Assembly (NCBI GenBank): GCA_015680685.1
Contig: MNCI01011411.1
Location: 272,619 to 336,618, forward strand
Origin: Gnetum montanum
Lineage: Eukaryota > Streptophyta > Gnetopsida > Gnetales > Gnetaceae
Length of the DNA stretch: 64,000 bases
Reading direction: 5' to 3'
Both the position numbers and the translations under genes were made by a program. The stretch's first letter is position 1; each line of letters opens with the position of its first letter. A model generated the notes under the pieces. That model made no database searches and was not told the origin of the DNA. It saw only the letters and a program-made list of their open reading frames with translations. Below are positions 56,605 through 64,000 of the stretch, one piece after another.

Positions 56605-58650
56605 CTGTTGCTGTGCCTGCGTGGACTGTGGGTTGTTCATATTACTTTGATTTCTGATTTGGCTGTGCTGTGCTATGGTATTTTGCATGAACCTATTTTT
56701 TCCTGCATGCAGCAGAGCTGTAACATGTTACGTTATATTTCGTAATATAATTCAATTTGGATCGGTTTCCCTACATGTTAATATTGGCATCATCTGTGAA
56801 CATCTGCCTTATGCATTTTTGTTTTGTTAAAATCAATCCTGGCACGAGTCAATTGCTCATACTTTCCAAAGCTCCATTCTAATTAGTAATTACATGACAC
56901 GGCTCATGAATTCTAAGTTTTGAATGTTTCTGAGATTCTACCTCTTACACAGAAGGTTCTGGATATTGTAGATGCATGCTCCTAGTGGATGGCAGAGAGA
57001 AACATGATTACCAAAGATGAATTTTCTTTTTCTTTTTCTCTTTTGTTTTTTCATAAATTTTCAGAGAAATAACCGCTATCCTGGGAAGTAGGAATGCTGT
57101 TGGTTATATTTTAATGTCATGGTAGTTGGCTATGAAGCAAGTGATTAGGATCACATGAGTGTAGTTGGCTTCAACGGGTTTTGTTAATCCTTTTCAAAAC
57201 TGTAACAACTCTTGCTACAGGTACAATGCTATTTAATTGCCCATTCCTTTTTCATTGTTACCAAGTATACAAAATGGTAACAGAACACTATAACAAGCTC
57301 ATGCTTTATTTTTATTTTTTTTAAAAAAATCTCTTTGCGTTGGGTCTAAAACACAATTGCTGATCGGATCGAATTGTATCAAAGCAAGGAAGATAACTAT
57401 ACATCAAAAACCATGATAAAGAAAGAAAGTGAAAGGAAGTCCCAAGCCCTTACCTAAGCAAATGCTTAGGCAATCAATTTCGAGTTATCTTTGTATTATA
57501 AGTTGGCACTCCTGGTTCCTTGGTCTTCCCTATGTCATGTCATGGTATTCGCTAGGAAGCAAGTGATTAGGATCACATGAGTGTATCATGTTCACGTTGA
57601 CAGTTTCCCAACACTCTGAACATTCCTTCAATTTCCATGTCACAAGCAAATTCCCCCCACATACTCTATGTTCATTTTACTCGGGTGCTTGTTCTTTGTA
57701 GTGGGGCGTACATTGCTTGTTCTTTGTAGTGGGGCGTACATCTTAAACTATTGGCACTTGAAGACTCTTTTCTCATGGCAGGTAATATTGATCCACTGAT
57801 GCTTGCATGACCGATTATTTGAATTTCATTAGCAGCCTCATTTTATTGTGCAAGACGAAGATGATGATGTAGCATTTGATATTTATGCGATATGTATGGA
57901 TATATATGCTCGTTTTCTTCGAGAAATATGTAAATAGTCTGAGTGAATATTACGATGTTTAGCTGAATATGGAACTGGAACTGCAATTTGCCTGTTACAG
58001 AACCAGGGGATCTAATCGGCGAAATGACTTAGTTCAACATTATAATCTTTTACATAATCTCAGGCTGATTCAGGGAAAAGTTATTAAGGTGATCACTAGC
58101 TCCTTATTGGCGCTGCAGCACAATCCAAGAAGGTGATGTAATAATCCGCAATCTTTTTTATGGGGCCACAATCTTTCGGTTTTTTACCTGATTGAATTAT
58201 CTTTAATCTATGGGTTTTAATTCTTGAGAGCCGAATTTTCTTCTATCCATGTGCTTGTGCTTGAATTTTGTCTTCAATTTGTAGGAATCTAAGTACAGTT
58301 CAAAGAAGAATTACAGAGAAATATAATGGAATTGTGGATTCACCTTATGATGGTTATTCTCATTCTTGATATAGTTTTAAACAAAAATAAAAAAAGAAAA
58401 GGGCTGTTGATGCAATCTAGGATAGCTAGAGAGTTACGGATTGATGCCATGCACCTGTACAACTCCAGCATATATTACCTTAAAGATAACGATCTCAAAT
58501 ACTTTTATAGCATGTTAGTTGTGAACTTGTAGTGATACAACTCTATACTTAATACACAAGTGATATGACTTTATACCTTAGTGAAATATCCAAACTTCTA
58601 GGATTTGGAGCGCAGAGTTGGATTGCCCTATGCTGCATCGATATGTAGTG
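56605..58650. other. Right part of the low-repeat island
   Basis: No gene supported. A perfect 28-bp tandem duplication lies at 57686-57713 and 57714-57741. A 30-bp stretch beginning 'gaagcaagtgattaggatca' occurs at 57134-57163 and again at 57556-57585, with similar flanks. At 58027-58054, 28 bp are identical to a piece of LINE-1. A 68-codon frame at 58326-58532 is not convincing. Confidence 0.45.
57686..57741. repeat. 28-bp perfect tandem duplication
   Basis: The unit beginning 'tgcttgttctttgtagtggg' is present twice in direct succession. Confidence 0.9.
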
Positions 58651-59640
58651 AGGGTTTCTGTGGCTTTGAGTGTTCTGGCAGCAAGGATTTCTACATGAAT
58701 TTGAGGCAACAAGGCGTTTGGCATTAATATTATTTTCAACACTGCTAGATTCAATTGCTAATCCTTAAGCGGAACCATGGCTTGTTTGCCTGTCTGTGAA
58801 TAGTCTGTGAATAGTCTCATGATTTATATGAATCTATTACTCAGGAAATTTCTAAAATATTTTTTTATGTGAATTATGAGTTATTTACCTCATTCCTCAT
58901 TTAAATTTGGTTTGGAAAGATAGAGGTTTGGATGCCATCCATGCTTTTTATCTGTGAAACTCTTTTTTGCTAGTGGAATTTATTGGTTCAACGATGGTTT
59001 CTAAAGCCTTTGATATTAGCGTTAAATCATTGTCATGCTTTATTGATTAGTCCAATTTATTTTGTTAAATTGTTGAATCTTTGGTTAATTTTTTAAAAAG
59101 TATTGGGCCAATAAAGTATTCTAAATCCCTAGTGGTTTTCATAGAATTTGATATATTTGATATATGATTCAAGTGGATTTTGACTTCCTTAAGTGAAAAC
59201 TTCTTTTGCTAGTGGAATTAATTACACATAGAAAGTTATTTATTACAATCTTCCAAGGTAATGTTACTACTATCATTGTGAGGATCACATGCTTGATTCA
59301 TGTCCTTTTATACTATGAAAAAAGGCATGCAAGTATGTTAGCAACATGCTGATATAAATACTACTAAGGTTTCTTCTCCTAATGTTAAATATTTTGCTGA
59401 GGTTTTTCTATACATATGGTATAAATTTGTTATGATTTTTTCTATTGACATTTCAACATTTAGCCCACCCCTTTCTTTTACTACTATTCAACAAAATGTA
59501 TTTTCAAAGTAGGTTTCAATGGAATCAATTGCAAAAATTCTTTCAATTACTAGATGGTTTCATATAATCCAATTGTTGATTTAGATGGTTTTTAAATAGT
59601 TTTTTAATAATAAAAAACATCAAAGAAGTCTATTTATTAG
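58651..59640 (+). pseudogene. LINE-1 ORF1-like remnant, copy 2
   Basis: Sister of 13895-14930 but more eroded; no frame longer than 60 codons. Identified only by alignment to copy 1 and position before the endonuclease. Confidence 0.35.
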
Positions 59641-59799
59641 TGAATATATGTCAAATCATTAGAATAGTCAACATGTTCTAGATCTTTTAATTCATAATAA
59701 TTCGTTTGCAACTATTAGTCAAGATATGGAAATAATTTTTTTTCAGAACATTGATCCTACTAACAAGGTAGGGGCCTCATCCCCCTTCACCCTATGTTA

Positions 59800-60440
59800 A
59801 TGTTTTCATAAAATGTCTCAGGTCTTGGTAATAGACTTCAGACAAAAGTTGTCGATGCTTTTCTTCACATGCTACATTTAGTTCTAGATTTTATTCTTCT
59901 TTAAGAGATTAACTTTTCCAATTAAGATATATTCATTATCAATCATTTTTTGTCTAAAAAAATTATCTTTCATGGCAAAGACAATTCTATAGTTCAAGGT
60001 GCTTCAATTCCTTTTAGTATTTACAATATTTATGCTTTTAATACTTCTATAGATAGAATTACTCTATGGTAGTTTCTTTTTCAAAGTTTGCCTAACATTT
60101 CTTGGCTTTTTTTATGCTGATTTTAATATTTTTGAATATTTTTATGATAAAATTGGTGGAGTTTCTTCTTAGCTTGCAAGCCATGAACTTTTTATTTAGT
60201 GTGATGTTAAGGAACAATTTTATTTATTTGATGTTGTTGGATCAAATGTTCATCATGATAATTAGTTTACTTGGTCTAACTTTCGTGAAGATAACAATCA
60301 AATTTTTGAGAGACTTGATTGATTTTATTTTTTCAATTATTCTTCTTAGTTCTATGATGGAAAGGTTAGAATTCATAAAGATGCAACTCTTTTAAACCAT
60401 TTTCCAATTTCTCTTAGTTTGAAATTTGGTAATAAATCTT
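59800..60440 (+). pseudogene. LINE-1 endonuclease remnant, copy 2
   Basis: 'DFNIFEYFYDKIGGV' (about 60118-60162) and 'FTWSNFREDNNQIFERLD' (60267-60320) match the core and the substrate-binding blocks of plant LINE endonucleases. Here the Trp of FTWSN is present, unlike copy 1. The next codon is TGA where the family has Arg (CGA to TGA). 'HKDATLLNHFPISL' lies where the final 'SDH.P' block belongs, with S and D changed. Confidence 0.7.
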
Positions 60441-60761
60441 TAGTTCAACATTATAATCTTTTACATATGAATGCATCTTTATTTCTTACTTCTTCTAGAA
60501 AAGGTATTTTGATGTCTCCCTGGATACAAAAATGAGACCCCTTAGTAATTAGGTTGGATTGATTAATGATAGCCTGCTATATATTGTGTTCATAATCTTA
60601 CTCATCAACTAGCTAAGCAATATGCTAAGAGACAAAAGGAGACTAAGAAAAGAATTTATGATGAAATTCAACATATCAACATTGCTTTACATAATGATTT
60701 CTTTAAGATTAATCTTCAACAACTGCTTGCTTATGTTGACTTAGTCAAACAAAAATGGGAT

Positions 60762-62344
60762 ATGCAGAATGCTAAGAGTGCTCGCATCAAGACTCATCTT
60801 AACTGGTTAAAAGTAGAGGGAGAACCATGTAAAGAATTTTTTAAATTCTTAAAAGATAAAGGTAATTCACCTATTATTGAGTTCATGGAAGTTGATGGTC
60901 AAATTAGTTCTAATCTTCTTTTTATCAATGGTTTTCTTGAAAGACATTTTCAACATATTTTTATCTTAGAGGATTTTGATCATGTGGATTTCCTTTCTAA
61001 TTGTGATCATTTACCTAATATTGTTCATGGTAGTCACAAACATCTTCTTGAATAAATATCTCTCTTGCTGAAATTAAAGATACAATGTTTAGCTTGGCCA
61101 TTATAAAGTTACACATTTTAATGCAATTCCCATTAATTTTTATAAAAATGATTGGGTTGTTGTAGGCATAGACCTTTATTGTATTTTTGTTTAAGCCATT
61201 GAACAATGTTCTCTTGGTCAAGAGATAAATTTTGTTTATAAAATTTTAGCTAAATGTCTTGCTAGAAGATTGAAACCAATTATTTCTTAGTTAATTACTC
61301 TAGTGCAAACTAGCTTTTTCAAAGGTAAATATATTTTGGATAATGTTATGGTAGCTTGGAAGAGTATGCAGTGGCCTAAAAATTCCAATCAAGACATTAC
61401 TTTTTTGGAGCTTGATTATGATAAATCATAAGATAGAATTGAATGATAGTTTATTATTGCTTGTCTTCACAAATATGACTTTAATGCAAAATTTATTGGA
61501 ATAGTGGAAACTCTTTTTATAGAAGCTAATGCACTTCTGGCTACTAATGTTGGCATTAGTAAGAGCTTCAAGCTTAAATACTTAGGTACGCAAGGTTGTC
61601 CTCTTACTCCTTATCTCTTTATCCTTGCTATTTATTTTTTATGTCATGCTATACAAAAGGACCAAGAACATAATTTGCTACAAGGCAACTATTGAAAATA
61701 ATGTTTCTACTTTATTAAATATGCATTTTGTAGTTGAATCCTTTTTTATGATAAAAAATGACAAAGCTATTACAAATCATCTTTTCTATTGTGTTAATCA
61801 ATATTGCAAATTTTCAGGTTTTTAGATTAATTGGTCCAAATCTTCTATCTTTTGCAATGAGAGGGTTCAAGAATAGGCTTTGTCTAAATCTTAGCATTTC
61901 CTAGAATATTTAAATGTTTTCAAATTATTAGTCATTCCATTTTCCTTTGGTAAATCTTCAAAAATTTTATGGAATATTACAGTGAAGAAAATTAAACAAA
62001 AACTTATTAAGTGGAAGGAGAATAAGCTTTCAATAGCAGGTAAGTTTATTGTTTATAAGCATATCATTCAAGCTACTCATATGTATTATTCTTTATGTTG
62101 GACTCTTAGTATTTATGCATATCATGACATTGATAAGCTTGTAAGAAATTTTCTTTGGAGTAGCAACTATTCTAAGAAAGGACTTTCTCATGTTGCATGG
62201 AATATTTGCACTTCTCATAAAGAGGATGGTGGATTAGGATTGATGAATTATTATAAGCAAGGTATTGTTTTATGTGTCAAATGGGTGGGTATATGCCTGT
62301 TTAGTAGAAAGCCTTGGAAGTTTCTTTTTCGAAAGTGCATTTAG
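60762..62344 (+). pseudogene. LINE-1 reverse transcriptase remnant, copy 2
   Basis: It opens with a 97-codon frame (60762-61055; 'ARIKTHLNWLKVEGEPCKEF', then 'FKFLKDKGNSPII'), the segment between endonuclease and RT. RT blocks: 'TQGCPLTPYLFILAI' (about 61590), 'FVVES' in place of FADDS (about 61728), 'FSGFxINWSKSSIF' (about 61813), then a 120-codon frame 61982-62344 with 'KKIKQKLIKWKENKLSIAGK' and 'HKEDGGLGLMNYYKQG'. The catalytic aspartates are lost exactly as in copy 1. Confidence 0.8.
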
Positions 62345-62929
62345 ATGGGTAATCCTAGAGGTAGTGTTTATTGAAGATATACTTATTTTTTTAATAGGAT
62401 CATTTTTCAAAAAGGCATTACTATATCAGGTTCTATTATCATAAAGCATCTTGGGAAGACTTGGAGTTTTATTACTAATTTTTGAAACTTCAATAATATT
62501 ACTATTTCTACCTTTATGTTTGATAAGCATTCTCCTTAGTGGCCTCTAATTAATACTGAACCATGGGCTATTAAGCATCCAAGCCTTTGTAGTACATGGT
62601 GCAAGCTTAACATTTTCTCTCTTTTATCTCTTTGCATACATAATCACTAGATTACTTGCTGTGAGTGTCAAAGTCTCTATGACATTAATGTTTTTTAAAA
62701 TCTTATATTTCTTGATTTGTTAGATAGTTTGGATAGAAGTGTAACTATTTAAAATTTTCATAATGGTTTTCTTGATTTTTCTTAGATTAATAACCATAAT
62801 GTTTTTTCATATTGGCCTAAGATTATGGATACTGTTATTAGTTCTAATACTTATATTAGGCTAAGATTCAATTGTCTTTGGAAGGTCAATCACAATATGT
62901 AGTTATGGAAGCAATGAATTCAAAAGAAC

Positions 62930-63235
62930 TACTCCTTCAAAAATTAGAAATTTTCTATAGTACTTGAGTCATCAAGATTTTCCTATTAGTATTTAACATT
63001 CTCATTTGACTATTCATGATCCAAGATTTCCTATTTGCAACATGGAAGATACATTTATTCATTTTTAACTTGTTTTCTTGCTCATAGCTCTTGGAATTGG
63101 TGTAGCAGGTATTTACATGGTTTTCAACTAGGATCAAATAAAGTTTTATTTGGTGACACTCCTCAACTTAAAGGATTTCTACTTCATATTTGGTATTACT
63201 CTCATCCTCTTATTATTTATGTCATCTAGAAGTTT
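62930..63235 (+). pseudogene. LINE-1 C-terminal zinc-binding segment, copy 2
   Basis: 'HDPRFPICNMEDTFIHF' and 'HSSWNWCSRYLHGFQLGSNK' follow the zf-RVT pattern. A one-base loss near 63063 shifts the frame compared with copy 1. Confidence 0.6.
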
Positions 63236-63610
63236 CAATGTAGTGTGGTTTTTCACAAAGAGTCTTCAACTAATTTTTCCCTTTGTCAGTTCAAGGTGAT
63301 ATTATTTAGCAGCTAATTCTTTAATTGAATTCCTTAATATTTCTCTCTATAGTTTTCTTTTTTATTAACAAGTATTTAGTAGGAAGTGAAAACTCATTTG
63401 GACGTTGTTGAATAAGGGCAAGGTCTAATCCATTTCCTATCCCAAAGGGAAGGTTTTTCAAGATTCATTGTAAGGATGAAAACCTAAAAAGACATCCCCA
63501 AAACCATTGGGCCTTTCCTTTTTGTTGTTTTGGAGTTTCTCCTTTTCTTTTTTGCTTTTGTACTCTAAATCTGATTTTTTAATATATTTATTTTTTAGGA
63601 TCTAACACCC

Positions 63611-64000
63611 CTTAACTCTATATCTTAGTTATCTTGGTGGACACACAAACTAGAATGAGCTGAATGATCTACTCTATACCCTTGGCACTATAGTAGATAA
63701 AGACATTGAAGGTGTGAAATCTTGTTCTTGGATGCCATTTTCATCATTGATAACCCACATAATGTGAATAAAGAAAAATAATGATACTTCAATTTAACAA
63801 AAAATAAGAAAAATGACTTTATTAATGATGAATATGATGGGAACAAATGTTGACATAAGGGCCTTGGAGTTATCTTCCTGTGACACTTAGGACCCTTAGA
63901 GATAACTAACACTACTATCATGGTTAGGCCATAGGACTTAGGGGGTGATCGATTGCTTCTTTTCTTGCATCATCTAACTCTTGTTACTTATCATTCTTGG
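63611..64000. other. Continuation of the duplicated segment, nothing recognised
   Basis: Sister of 18976-19395 with a deletion of about 20 bp near 63738. No gene or RNA is visible; the match runs to the window's edge. Confidence 0.5.

Larger units (their letters stand above)
58651..63610 (+). mobile_element. LINE-1: L1-type plant LINE, copy 2
   Basis: Same order as 13895-18975: ORF1-like part, endonuclease, RT, zinc-binding end, tail. Small deletions separate the copies (for example about 85 bp near 15240 absent at 59935). All frames are broken. Confidence 0.8.

Noticed and set aside
58326-58532. A 68-codon frame beside LINE-1 copy 2
   Set aside because: Low-complexity hydrophobic start, no regulatory context; expected by chance in AT-rich DNA.

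Overview
The window is a gene-poor, AT-rich stretch of a large plant nuclear genome, almost entirely built from old, broken retrotransposons. A conifer is the best guess. The reasons are nested Ty3/gypsy elements with a tRNA-Asp-type primer site and an FMDDF reverse transcriptase, plant L1-type LINEs, an RTE LINE tail, and two copies of a Penelope-like GIY-YIG endonuclease, a family reported in conifers (recalled knowledge, not checked). No rRNA, tRNA, CRISPR or bacterial-type gene is visible. Nearly every coding region carries stops and frameshifts. Several key changes are C-to-T or G-to-A, as expected from methylated-cytosine decay.

Layout: 1-708 is a foreign promoter/LTR-like piece. 709-5776 is a truncated Athila/Tat-like element on the minus strand (element A). 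It interrupts element family B, a gag-containing Ty3 element on the minus strand (copy 1, 5777-9996). 9997-13890 holds a LINE 3' tail, an RTE tail and a Penelope GIY-YIG remnant. 13895-18975 is an L1-type LINE. 19951-25536 is a head-to-head chimera of two Athila/Tat-like 5' ends (element C). 25540-25975 is a further LTR scrap, and 25980-27690 a LINE fragment.

27691-49914 is one long family B element on the minus strand (3' LTR, then an internal part with 29-bp repeats, protease and gag, then 5' LTR). It splits a LINE whose tail resumes at 49915. Its 3' LTR is itself split by a complete 10,049-bp Athila/Tat-like element on the plus strand (element D, 28583-38631). Element D has both LTRs, a perfect 5-bp target duplication, PBS, gag, PR, RT, RNase H, integrase and PPT.

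49915-53905 and 58650-64000 repeat 9997-13890 and 13895-19395. The window therefore contains two copies of one long segment, starting inside family B and running past the right edge. Only the second copy has a 4.7-kb low-repeat island (53906-58650), which carries the one open reading frame that looks like a possible host gene (56138-56515, 125 aa, unknown function).

The most interesting items are: the doubly nested insertion; the head-to-head chimera; the changing palindrome arrays in the LTR U3 regions; family B, which seems to carry gag and protease but no RT; the Penelope remnants; and four single-N joins. Three joins are undetected contig overlaps, and the fourth appears to hide a young LTR insertion.
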